Shown here: positions 1-6,713 of the stretch, piece after piece
Layout: each line of letters starts with the position of its first letter
How positions within the stretch are numbered: the stretch's first letter is position 1
NCBI GenBank assembly: GCA_902475825.1
Contig: CABSBA010000043.1
Location: 1-9,961, forward strand
DNA: 9,961 bases
DNA from: an uncultured Collinsella sp.
GTDB lineage: Bacteria > Actinomycetota > Coriobacteriia > Coriobacteriales > Coriobacteriaceae
Direction: 5' to 3'
Made by a program: the position numbers and the translations under genes
Notes under the pieces: generated by a model
Database searches by the model: none
Seen by the model: the letters and a program-made list of their open reading frames with translations, nothing else
What the model was told of the DNA's origin: nothing

Positions 1-63
1 CTGGGAGACAACGTCACCGATTTCCGCTTCGAATCCCGAGTACGCGGCTACGAAATTCTCTAG
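1..63 (+). CDS. C-terminal end of an unidentified protein (partial)
   Basis: Frame 1 is open from the first base to a TAG at 61-63 and gives 20 residues ending in VRGYEIL. It is read as the tail of a real gene because a hairpin with a short T run follows 20 nt after the stop and the next gene starts on the same strand 99 nt downstream. The segment is too short for a family assignment. The VTDFRFE stretch loosely resembles the C-terminal strand of Fur-family regulators, and a metalloregulator beside a metal-exporting ATPase would make sense, but this is only a suggestion. Most of the gene lies outside the window. Confidence 0.55.
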   Translation: MGDNVTDFRFESRVRGYEIL

Positions 64-83
64 CCCAGGTTACGCTGACCCGC

Positions 84-107
84 AAGGCCGCGCTTGCCGC
101 GGCCTTT
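84..107 (+). terminator. Hairpin with short T run after the upstream gene
   Basis: AAGGCCGCG (84-92) pairs perfectly with CGCGGCCTT (98-106) around a 5-nt loop, and the second arm ends in TTT. The 9-bp GC-rich stem 20 nt after the TAG fits an intrinsic terminator, but the T run is very short, so read-through into the ATPase gene is possible. Confidence 0.45.
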
Positions 108-120
108 GCTCGCGAAATTA

Positions 121-138
121 TATGAGCGAGTGTTCATA
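121..138. promoter_or_regulatory. Candidate ArsR/SmtB-type operator upstream of the metal ATPase
   Basis: TATGAGCGAGTGTTCATA is an imperfect palindrome of the form TATGAnCnnnnGnTCATA. Its right half, TGTTCATA, is an exact match to the half-site of the ATGAACA-N2-TGTTCAT operators bound by ArsR/SmtB zinc and cadmium sensors; the left half differs at two positions. It overlaps a possible -10 (TTATAT, 118-123; weak -35 TTGCCG at 94-99, spacing 18), the expected position for repression that is lifted by metal. The link to a metal-exporting ATPase supports the reading. No ArsR-family gene is visible in the window, so the cognate regulator is unknown. Confidence 0.5.
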
Positions 139-139
139 C

Positions 140-160
140 ATTCAAATGGGAGGTTTGAAT
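140..160 (+). promoter_or_regulatory. Palindrome with the Shine-Dalgarno sequence in its loop
   Basis: ATTCAAA (140-146) and TTTGAAT (154-160) are perfect inverted repeats separated by TGGGAGG. The ribosome binding site GGGAGG (148-153) is thus exactly the loop, and the ATG at 162 follows one base after the stem. Its 8-nt spacing to that ATG fixes the ATPase start. In RNA the stem is AT-rich and weak; as DNA it could be a second operator half-site pair. Either role is inference. Confidence 0.4.
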
Positions 161-161
161 C

Positions 162-2114
162 ATGGCAGCCGCCGATCCCAAAAAGAAAAAGAAGAAGCGC
201 AAGAAGAAAGAGTCACTTGAACATAAGCGCAATCGTATCCTGGTAGCGCTAGGCATTTTTGCGGTGGTGTACGCCCTCGACGAGCTCGGTACCCTTACCG
301 CCGCATTCGGCACCCCGGGCGACATCTACGCCAGCTTCGTGCTGTTCCTGGTGCCGTTCCTAATTGCCGGCTACGACGTGCTCCAGAAGGCGTTCAGCAA
401 CATCCGCCGCGGCAAGGCTTTCGACGAAAGCTTCCTCATGGCGGTCGCGACCATCGGCGCATTTGCCATGGTACTCTTCCCCGACACCGACCCGCACATG
501 GCCGAAGGCGCCGCCGTCATGCTGTTCTATCAGGTTGGCGAGCTGTTCCAGGCCTACGCCGTGGGCAAGAGCCGCAAATCGATCAGTGCCATGATGGACA
601 TCGCGCCCGACTACGCCAACGTCGAGCAACCCGACGGCACGCTCGAGCAGGTCTTCCCCGATGACATCGCCGTCGGCACCGTCATCGTCGTCAAGCCCGG
701 CGAGCGCGTGCCCATCGACGGCGTCATCGTCGAAGGCGAGACGCAGCTCGATACCGCCGCCCTTACCGGCGAGTCGGTCCCCCGCCCGGCCAAAACCGGA
801 GACGATATCATCAGCGGCTGCATCAACATGACGGGTCTCATCCACGTGCGCACCACCAAGCCATTTGGCGAGTCCACCGTCGCGCGCGTCTTGGAGCTCG
901 TAGAAAACGCCAGCGAAAAGAAGGCGCGTACCGAGAACTTCATCACGCGCTTCGCCCGCGTCTACACGCCCGCTGTCACCGGCGCGGCTGCGGTACTCGC
1001 ACTCGGCGGCGGCCTGGTCACCGGCGCCTGGTCCGACTGGATCCTGCGCGGCCTGACCTTCCTGGTCGTCAGCTGCCCGTGCGCGCTCGTGATTAGCGTG
1101 CCGCTCAGCTTCTTTGGCGGCATCGGCGGCGCATCCAAGCTGGGCGTCCTCATCAAGGGCTCCAACTACCTCGAGACGCTCGCCGATGTGGATACCGTCG
1201 TCTTTGACAAGACCGGCACGCTCACCAACGGCACGTTTTCGGTCGTGGCGGTACACCCCGAAGCCGGCTATACCGAGCAGTCACTGCTCGAAGTCGCGGC
1301 CCTTGCCGAGTCGTTCTCCGACCATCCCATCGCGCAGTCGGTACGCACCGCCTTCCAGGGCGAGCTCGATCCCAAACGCGTAAGTGACTCCACCAATGAC
1401 GCGGGCCATGGCGTGACGGCGAATATCGACGGCAAGCGCGTCATCGTCGGCAATGCCAAGATGCTTGCTGCGGCCGGTATCGAAGCGCCCAATTGCGAGA
1501 TCGCCGGCACCATCCTCCACGTGCTGGTCGATGATACGTACGCCGGCCATATCGTAATTGCCGACACCATAAAGGCCGATGCCAAGCAGGCGATTCGCGA
1601 CTTGCACACTGCCGGCGTCAAACGCACCGTCATGCTCACGGGCGACCGTGAGGAGGTTGCGGCGTCTGTGGCCAAACAGCTGGGGCTCGACGAGTTCCAC
1701 GCGCAGCTGTTACCGGGTGATAAGGTCGAACGTGTTGAAGCGCTGCTCGCGGCCGAAAGCGACAAGGGCAAGCTCGCCTTTGTCGGTGACGGCATCAACG
1801 ACGCACCCGTGCTCACTCGCGCAGACGTTGGCATTGCCATGGGCGCCATGGGTTCCGACGCCGCAATCGAGGCAGCCGACGTGGTGCTGATGGACGACAA
1901 GCCGTCCAATATCTCCCGCGCGATCCGCGTGGCGCGCAAGACCATGACGATCGTCTGGCAGAACATTATCTTTGCACTGGGCATTAAGTTGCTGATTCTG
2001 GTGCTCGCGGCGCTGGGCATCGCCAATATGTGGCTCGCCGTCTTTGGCGACGTGGGCGTGGCGATCATCGCCATCCTGAACGCCATGCGCGCGATGGGTG
2101 TCAAGAACCTGTAG
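162..2114 (+). CDS. cadA: P1B-type heavy-metal translocating ATPase (Zn/Cd/Pb class)
   Basis: 650-residue P-type ATPase that would export divalent soft metals across the cytoplasmic membrane using ATP. Visible landmarks: actuator TGES at 202-205, the metal-site SCPC with C305-P306-C307 in the sixth P1B-type helix, phosphorylation motif DKTGT with D349, the P1B-specific HP dipeptide H388-P389 in the nucleotide-binding domain, and GDGIND at 542-547. Near the C-terminus K609 and D630 lie 21 residues apart within helices ending NAMRAM, which is the spacing of the conserved Lys/Asp pair in ZntA-type pumps; this favours Zn/Cd/Pb over copper. The usual N-terminal HMA domain with CxxC is absent and is replaced by a short lysine/arginine run at residues 7-16. 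The start is set by GGGAGG 8 nt upstream of the ATG. It faces a metalloregulator gene convergently. The symbol cadA reflects the class, and zntA would fit equally well. Confidence 0.93.
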   Translation: MAAADPKKKKKKRKKKESLEHKRNRILVALGIFAVVYALDELGTLTAAFGTPGDIYASFVLFLVPFLIAGYDVLQKAFSNIRRGKAFDESFLMAVATIGAFAMVLFPDTDPHMAEGAAVMLFYQVGELFQAYAVGKSRKSISAMMDIAPDYANVEQPDGTLEQVFPDDIAVGTVIVVKPGERVPIDGVIVEGETQLDTAALTGESVPRPAKTGDDIISGCINMTGLIHVRTTKPFGESTVARVLELVENASEKKARTENFITRFARVYTPAVTGAAAVLALGGGLVTGAWSDWILRGLTFLVVSCPCALVISVPLSFFGGIGGASKLGVLIKGSNYLETLADVDTVVFDKTGTLTNGTFSVVAVHPEAGYTEQSLLEVAALAESFSDHPIAQSVRTAFQGELDPKRVSDSTNDAGHGVTANIDGKRVIVGNAKMLAAAGIEAPNCEIAGTILHVLVDDTYAGHIVIADTIKADAKQAIRDLHTAGVKRTVMLTGDREEVAASVAKQLGLDEFHAQLLPGDKVERVEALLAAESDKGKLAFVGDGINDAPVLTRADVGIAMGAMGSDAAIEAADVVLMDDKPSNISRAIRVARKTMTIVWQNIIFALGIKLLILVLAALGIANMWLAVFGDVGVAIIAILNAMRAMGVKNL

Positions 2115-2130
2115 CGTCCGTAGTCCCTCC

Positions 2131-2259
2131 GGCCGGGGCCGGGCTTGGTTTTGAAAACGTCCTCGACCAATGAAGTGCCCCCGTTCTGCTCCTTCGGAGC
2201 TACGAACGGGGGCACTTCTGGTCTGCGGAGTGTTTTCAAAACCAAGCCCGGCCCCGGCC
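2131..2259. repeat. Nested 129-nt palindromic element between convergent genes
   Basis: A perfect 28-bp inverted repeat (2131-2158 with 2232-2259) encloses a second perfect 15-bp inverted repeat (2172-2186 with 2204-2218), which in turn holds GCTCC/GGAGC (2188-2192 with 2196-2200) around a 3-nt loop. GACCA/TGGTC (2165-2169 with 2219-2223) adds further pairing between the two main stems. It starts 16 nt after the ATPase stop and lies between genes converging from both sides, so it can act as a bidirectional transcription terminator, although neither flank has a long T run. The size and perfect arms also fit a REP- or MITE-like repeat; copy number elsewhere cannot be judged from this window. 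Confidence 0.75.
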
Positions 2260-2356
2260 TGCGGTAACGTTGCTGATGGTTCTTGGGCATCGCTTGCTGG
2301 CGGGGTTCCTTTGCTGAAATAGACTTGGCCGAAAGGGCCGCTGGTCCCGGTCGCTG

Positions 2357-2375
2357 GTTCGCGCTTTGCGCGAAC
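2357..2375. repeat. Short perfect hairpin downstream of the metalloregulator gene
   Basis: GTTCGCGC (2357-2364) and GCGCGAAC (2368-2375) form a perfect 8-bp stem with loop TTT. It begins 21 nt after the regulator's stop codon (read on the minus strand) and may act as a mRNA 3' end structure. There is no T run on either strand, so it is not a canonical intrinsic terminator. Confidence 0.45.
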
Positions 2376-2395
2376 TCCGCGCTACGGGGGATCAA

Positions 2396-2785
2396 TTAGG
2401 CTTCCGTTGCTGGGCCCGCCACATCTTCCCGTCCCAGCATCGACCTTAGCTTCTCAAAGCTCTCTTCACTCAGGCAATGCTCCATGTGGCAGCCCTCTTG
2501 CGAGGCAACCTCGGGCGCTACGCCTGCGTCCTCTAGCAGCCCCACAAAAAAGCAATGGCGCTCCCACATTTGACGGGCAACCTCAAGACCGCGTTCCGTC
2601 AGATGCACATCGCGTTTGCCCATCTCTACGTAGCCGTTGTTCTCCAACGCGGCCATGGCTTTGGAGACGCTTGCCTTGGTTACGCCCAGGTATTCGGCAA
2701 CGTCAATCGATCGAACGATGCCTTGGCGCTCCGAGAGCACATAAATAGATTCGAGATAGTCTTCTCCGGATTCACGCAGGGCCAT
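2396..2785 (-). CDS. MntR/DtxR-family metal-dependent transcriptional regulator
   Basis: 129-residue protein with an N-terminal winged helix-turn-helix (about residues 7-65, recognition region VTKASVSKAMAALENNGYV) followed by a short dimerisation/metal-binding domain. There is no C-terminal SH3-like domain, so it is MntR-sized. Aligned by eye to known members, metal ligands are D9 and E12 (equivalent to MntR D8 and E11), H77, then E97, C99, E102 and H103. C99 sits where DtxR has its Cys and MntR has Glu, so the ligand set is mixed and manganese or iron cannot be chosen by inspection. The family represses metal-uptake or activates efflux genes when metal-loaded. The start ATG has AAAGG 6 nt upstream. 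It is a single-gene unit, convergent with the ATPase and 14 nt beyond the upstream promoter region's AT-rich part. A related annotation would be an iron-dependent repressor. Confidence 0.9.
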   Translation of the reverse strand: MALRESGEDYLESIYVLSERQGIVRSIDVAEYLGVTKASVSKAMAALENNGYVEMGKRDVHLTERGLEVARQMWERHCFFVGLLEDAGVAPEVASQEGCHMEHCLSEESFEKLRSMLGREDVAGPATEA

Positions 2786-2824
2786 GGGCCGCCTTTCGCG
2801 ATGGCTTCTAGTTAGCCTTTGGAT

Positions 2825-2867
2825 ACTTTTGCTTGATTTACTTTACCGCAAAAGTTGCCCATGTCTT
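2825..2867 (-). promoter_or_regulatory. Putative promoter and operator of the metalloregulator gene
   Basis: ACTTTTGC (2825-2832) and GCAAAAGT (2848-2855) are perfect 8-bp inverted repeats with a 15-nt spacer in an AT-rich island of otherwise GC-rich DNA. On the minus strand a weak promoter can be drawn with AAGACA (2862-2867) and TAAAGT (2840-2845), spacing 16, so the palindrome would straddle the -10. That layout fits autoregulation. A GTTAGCCT half-site like those of DtxR boxes also occurs at 2811-2818. The promoter hexamers match only four of six positions each. Confidence 0.3.
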
Positions 2868-2942
2868 ACTACGTTGTCTAAAAAGTTAACCGTGTTTCAC
2901 AAAATGCGCGGAGCAAGCAGGGCGACACGACACGCAACGCGC

Positions 2943-2989
2943 AAGGAGTGTCCCCAGCTACCGGCAGAAAAGGAACGTCCCCAAGTGCC
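2943..2989. repeat. Paired GTCCCC direct repeats, REP-like
   Basis: AAGGARYGTCCCCA occurs at 2943-2956 and 2970-2983, 27 bp apart, differing at two positions, followed by AAGTGCC (2983-2989). The block lies 10 nt beyond the stop of the HAD phosphatase gene. Together with upstream sequence to 2786 it fills the 213-nt spacer between the HAD gene and the metalloregulator; no ORF of note is seen there. The composition resembles extragenic REP-type sequences, but copies elsewhere in the genome cannot be checked here. Confidence 0.45.
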
Positions 2990-2998
2990 AAGCCGCAG

Positions 2999-3769
2999 CT
3001 ATAGCAGCCCAAAGTGCTTGGCGGCGTTGTAGATGCCGTTGTCGTCTACGGCAGTCGTAACGTAGGTCGCCGCAGCCTTTACCGTGTCTTGCGCGTTGCC
3101 CATGGCCACGCTCGTGCCCACGGCGGCAAACATCGACAGGTCGTTCTCGCCATCGCCAAAGGCAATCGCCTCGCTCGCGTCGATGCCCAGGCGCTCCAGC
3201 GTCGCCGCCACGCCCAGGTCCTTGCCGCCGTTGGCCGGAATAATGTCACAGAACAGGTCGCACCAGCGCGTGGTTGTAGAATGCGACAGGACATCGGTAA
3301 CTATGCCCTGGTCGGCCGGGTCCACAAAGGCGCAGAACTGGTAAACCGGCGCATCGAAAGCGTGCTCGAAAGGCTCCTCGTGATACGAGATTCCGGCATT
3401 GTCGGCAGCAGCCACCACACGCTTGGACAGACGGTTCACAAACGAATTCTCGCCCTGCATGCACAGTGAGTCGTAGCGCCCCTGCGCCACCTGACCCACA
3501 ATCACCGCGACGTCGTCCGGATCAATCGGACAGCTGCGATAAACCCCCTCGGCATCAAAGCAGTGCTGGCCCGAAAGCGTAATGTACGCATCCCATCCCA
3601 AGTCGAACAACCAATCCGGCATCTGGTAGGTCGGGCGGCCCGTGGCGATCACGCACGCAATCCCCTGCTCGCGAAAGCTGTCGAGTACCTGCTGCGCCGA
3701 CGCCGGAATCCGGTGCGTCTTAAAGCTCAGCAGCGTGCCGTCGATATCGAAAAACGCGGCTTTGATCAT
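2999..3769 (-). CDS. Cof-type HAD-IIB family phosphatase
   Basis: 256-residue haloacid dehalogenase superfamily hydrolase with all four catalytic motifs: DID at D8 and D10 (nucleophile and acid/base), T43 in ATGRP (motif II), K183 in GGKDLG (motif III), and GDGEND with D206 and D210 (motif IV, Mg2+ binding). The C2-type cap lies between motifs II and III, which places it in subfamily IIB (Cof/YidA-like). Members are cytoplasmic phosphatases acting on sugar phosphates or flavin precursors; the substrate cannot be read from sequence. It starts 6 nt after the ABC-F stop codon, and its ribosome binding site GAGGAG (3779-3784) lies inside the last codons of that gene, so the two are probably co-transcribed and translationally coupled. 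Length is normal for the family. Confidence 0.93.
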   Translation of the reverse strand: MIKAAFFDIDGTLLSFKTHRIPASAQQVLDSFREQGIACVIATGRPTYQMPDWLFDLGWDAYITLSGQHCFDAEGVYRSCPIDPDDVAVIVGQVAQGRYDSLCMQGENSFVNRLSKRVVAAADNAGISYHEEPFEHAFDAPVYQFCAFVDPADQGIVTDVLSHSTTTRWCDLFCDIIPANGGKDLGVAATLERLGIDASEAIAFGDGENDLSMFAAVGTSVAMGNAQDTVKAAATYVTTAVDDNGIYNAAKHFGLL

Positions 3770-3775
3770 CCTCGA

Positions 3776-5635
3776 CTACTCCTCGCCCTCGAGCTTCTCG
3801 CTCGCCTCGAGCCACGCCATCTCCAACTCGTCCATGGCGGCGTGGGCCTCGTCAATCTTTGCCTGCTGCTCGCCCAGCGCCGTGTAGTTGGTGGGGTCGA
3901 CCTGGGCCATCGCAGCCTCGGCCTCCTCCACGCGGGCGCGCTGCGTCTCCATTTTGCGCTCGAGCGAGCTCACCTCGCGGCGGAGCTTCTGGCGCTCGGC
4001 GTTGGAAAGGCCATTGGGCTGGCCACTCGACTTGGGCTTTTCGGCCGCAGCCGCCGCGGCACCGGTGTCAAACGTGCCGGTCTTGGCACTCGGCGCACCC
4101 ACGGGCTCGCCCTCGGCGGTGGCGTTACACAGGCGCAGGTACTGGTCGACGCCGCCGGGCATATGCGTCAGGTGGCCGTCGAGCAGCGCCCACTGCTGGT
4201 CGGTCACGCGCTCCATCAAGAAGCGGTCGTGCGTCACCAGGATCAGCGTGCCAGGCCAGCCGTCGAGCAGGTCCTCGACAATCGCGAGCATGTCGGTATC
4301 CAGGTCGTTGCCGGGCTCGTCCAGGATGAGCACGTTGGGCTCGTCCAGGATCGTCAGCAGCAGCGACAGGCGACGGCGCTGGCCGCCCGAAAGATCGCCG
4401 ATGCGGCTCCAGAGCTGCTGCGTCGTAAAGCCCAGACGCTCGCAGAGCTTCTCGGGCGAAGTCTCCTTGCCGTCGATGACGTAGTACTTCTTATAGTTGC
4501 CGAGCACCTCGCGGATCGTATCACCCATGTAGGGCTCGAGCTCCTCGAGCTGTTGCGACAGTACGCCAAAGCGTACCGTCTGGCCAATCTTCACGCGACC
4601 GCGCAGGGGCGCGATCTTGCCCTGGATCACGTCGAGCAGCGTCGACTTACCGGCGCCGTTCTCGCCCAAAAGTCCATAACGGTCGCCCGCTCCGATGAGC
4701 CAGGTCACGTCGGAAAGTACCTGCTTGGGCGCGCCATCGGTATCCGCATAGCCGGCGTCCACGTCGACCACGTCGATAACCTGCTTGCCCAGGCGGCTCA
4801 CCGCCAGGCGCTTGAGCTCCAGCTCGTCGCGCACGGGCGGTACGTCGGCGATGAGCTCGCGAGCGGCATCCACGCGAAACTTGGGCTTGGTTGAGCGCGC
4901 CTGGGCGCCGCGGCTCAGCCACGCGAGCTCCTTGCGCGCCATGTTGCGACGGCGCTCCTCGGTAACGGCGGCCATGCGGTCGCGCTCCACGCGCTGCAGG
5001 ATGTAGGCCGAGTAGCCGCCCTCGAAGGGGTCGACCTGGCCGTCGTGAACCTCCCACATGCTGGTACAGACCTCGTCCAGGAACCAGCGGTCGTGCGTGA
5101 CCACGAGCATCGCGCCCTGACCGCGCTGCCAGCGGGCCTTTAAGTGGCGCGCGAGCCAGTTGATGGTACGCATGTCCAGGTGGTTGGTGGGCTCGTCGAG
5201 CATGAGCACGTCATAGTCGCCAATCAGCAGGCGCGCGAGGTCCACGCGACGGCGCTGACCGCCCGAGAGCTCGCCCACCGTGCCCTCCCAGGGCACATCG
5301 CTAATAAGACCGGCCAGAATCTGGCGCGTACGCGGGCTCGAGGCCCACTCGTACTCGGGCGTGTCACCGACGACGGCATGATGCACGGTGTCGGTATCGG
5401 CCAGGTTGTCCTTTTGGCCGAGCAATCCGATCGTGGTGTCACGGCGGTGCGTCACGCGGCCGTCGTCGGGCTCCAGCGTGCCGGCGAGCACGCTCAGCAG
5501 CGTCGACTTGCCGTCGCCGTTTTTGCCGACGATACCAATACGGTCGCCCTCGTCCACGCCGAGCGTCACGCTATCGAAAATATGCTTAGTGGGAAACTCT
5601 AGGCTGACGGAATCGCATCCCAAAAGAATCGCCAT
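3776..5635 (-). CDS. ABC-F family ATPase, Uup-like
   Basis: 619-residue soluble protein with two ATP-binding cassettes and no membrane segments, as in ABC-F proteins that act on the ribosome. First cassette: Walker A GKNGDGKS 37-44, signature LSGGQ 123-127, Walker B with E148 in DEPTNHLD, switch H181. A charged linker (about 212-265, with WLSRGAQARSTKPK) corresponds to the P-site tRNA interaction motif. Second cassette: Walker A GENGAGKS 324-331, LSGGQ 415-419, E440 in DEPGNDLD, H469. The alanine-rich stretch at 523-532 leads to a C-terminal coiled coil (about 546-617), a feature of Uup. The start was chosen at 5635 because AAGGAG lies 8 nt upstream and the protein then begins MAILLGCDSVSLEF like its relatives; the upstream in-frame ATG at 5791 would translate through a repeat and a terminator. 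Uup-like is an inference; other ABC-F subtypes remain possible. Confidence 0.92.
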   Translation of the reverse strand: MAILLGCDSVSLEFPTKHIFDSVTLGVDEGDRIGIVGKNGDGKSTLLSVLAGTLEPDDGRVTHRRDTTIGLLGQKDNLADTDTVHHAVVGDTPEYEWASSPRTRQILAGLISDVPWEGTVGELSGGQRRRVDLARLLIGDYDVLMLDEPTNHLDMRTINWLARHLKARWQRGQGAMLVVTHDRWFLDEVCTSMWEVHDGQVDPFEGGYSAYILQRVERDRMAAVTEERRRNMARKELAWLSRGAQARSTKPKFRVDAARELIADVPPVRDELELKRLAVSRLGKQVIDVVDVDAGYADTDGAPKQVLSDVTWLIGAGDRYGLLGENGAGKSTLLDVIQGKIAPLRGRVKIGQTVRFGVLSQQLEELEPYMGDTIREVLGNYKKYYVIDGKETSPEKLCERLGFTTQQLWSRIGDLSGGQRRRLSLLLTILDEPNVLILDEPGNDLDTDMLAIVEDLLDGWPGTLILVTHDRFLMERVTDQQWALLDGHLTHMPGGVDQYLRLCNATAEGEPVGAPSAKTGTFDTGAAAAAAEKPKSSGQPNGLSNAERQKLRREVSSLERKMETQRARVEEAEAAMAQVDPTNYTALGEQQAKIDEAHAAMDELEMAWLEASEKLEGEE

Positions 5636-5670
5636 ATGCCCTGCTCCTTCGTAGAAATTCAACGTTGTCC

Positions 5671-5679
5671 ATGATAGCA
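5671..5679 (-). promoter_or_regulatory. Extended -10 promoter of the ABC-F/HAD pair
   Basis: On the minus strand the sequence reads TGCTATCAT: a TGn extension followed by TATCAT, five of six matches to the consensus -10. It lies 35 nt before the ABC-F start codon, leaving a leader of about 30 nt with its AAGGAG site. No good -35 is visible, as is usual for extended -10 promoters. Confidence 0.5.
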
Positions 5680-5695
5680 GCGAGCCACACCCCAA

Positions 5696-5730
5696 ACCAC
5701 CACGAAGGTGCCTGTCCCCTTTGTGGTGGT
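5696..5730. repeat. Palindromic extragenic repeat with GTGCCTGTCCCC centre
   Basis: ACCACCACGAAGG (5696-5708) pairs with CCTTTGTGGTGGT (5718-5730), 13 bp with one G-T wobble, around a 9-nt loop. It sits between the pst operon terminator and the ABC-F promoter and is not part of either. Symmetrical CCACCAC arms flanking TGCCTGTCC look like a REP-type element; I recall similar sequences as common in Coriobacteriia, but no search was possible. Confidence 0.55.
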
Positions 5731-5747
5731 CGTTTCGGTCGCAGGGC

Positions 5748-5783
5748 AAAAAAGCGGGCCATCTCCCGCAAGAGATGACCCGC
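5748..5783 (-). terminator. Intrinsic terminator of the pst operon
   Basis: Read on the minus strand, GCGGG-T-CATCTC (5783-5772) pairs with GAGATG-G-CCCGC (5765-5754), 12 positions with one mismatch, around a 6-nt loop, followed immediately by TTTTTT (5753-5748). This is the strongest terminator in the window and lies 58 nt after the pstB stop. A further 6-bp hairpin, CCACGG/CCGTGG (5798-5812), lies between them. Confidence 0.85.
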
Positions 5784-5840
5784 CTCTCCAATCAGTCCCA
5801 CGGCAACCGTGGCCGCCGCGGGCCTCAAGCATGTCCCGGA

Positions 5841-6709
<869 letters not shown>

Positions 6710-6713
<4 letters not shown>

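Noticed and set aside
1268..2395. 375-codon minus-strand frame running from the intergenic hairpin into the ATPase gene
   Set aside because: It reads through the palindromic element and the antisense of a well-supported ATPase; it has no ribosome binding site or recognisable domain.
2811..2829. DtxR-box-like half-site GTTAGCCT as a full operator
   Set aside because: Only one half matches; the other side (TTTGGATA) does not complete the palindrome, so it is mentioned only as weak support.
3563..4894. 443-codon open frame on the + strand opposite the ABC-F gene
   Set aside because: Antisense shadow: the ABC-F protein on the minus strand has every expected motif, and this frame has none and extends across the HAD/ABC-F gene junction.
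5636..5791. Upstream in-frame extension of the ABC-F protein to an ATG at 5791
   Set aside because: It would translate the palindromic repeat and the pst terminator, and lacks a ribosome binding site; the start at 5635 has AAGGAG and a family-typical N-terminus.
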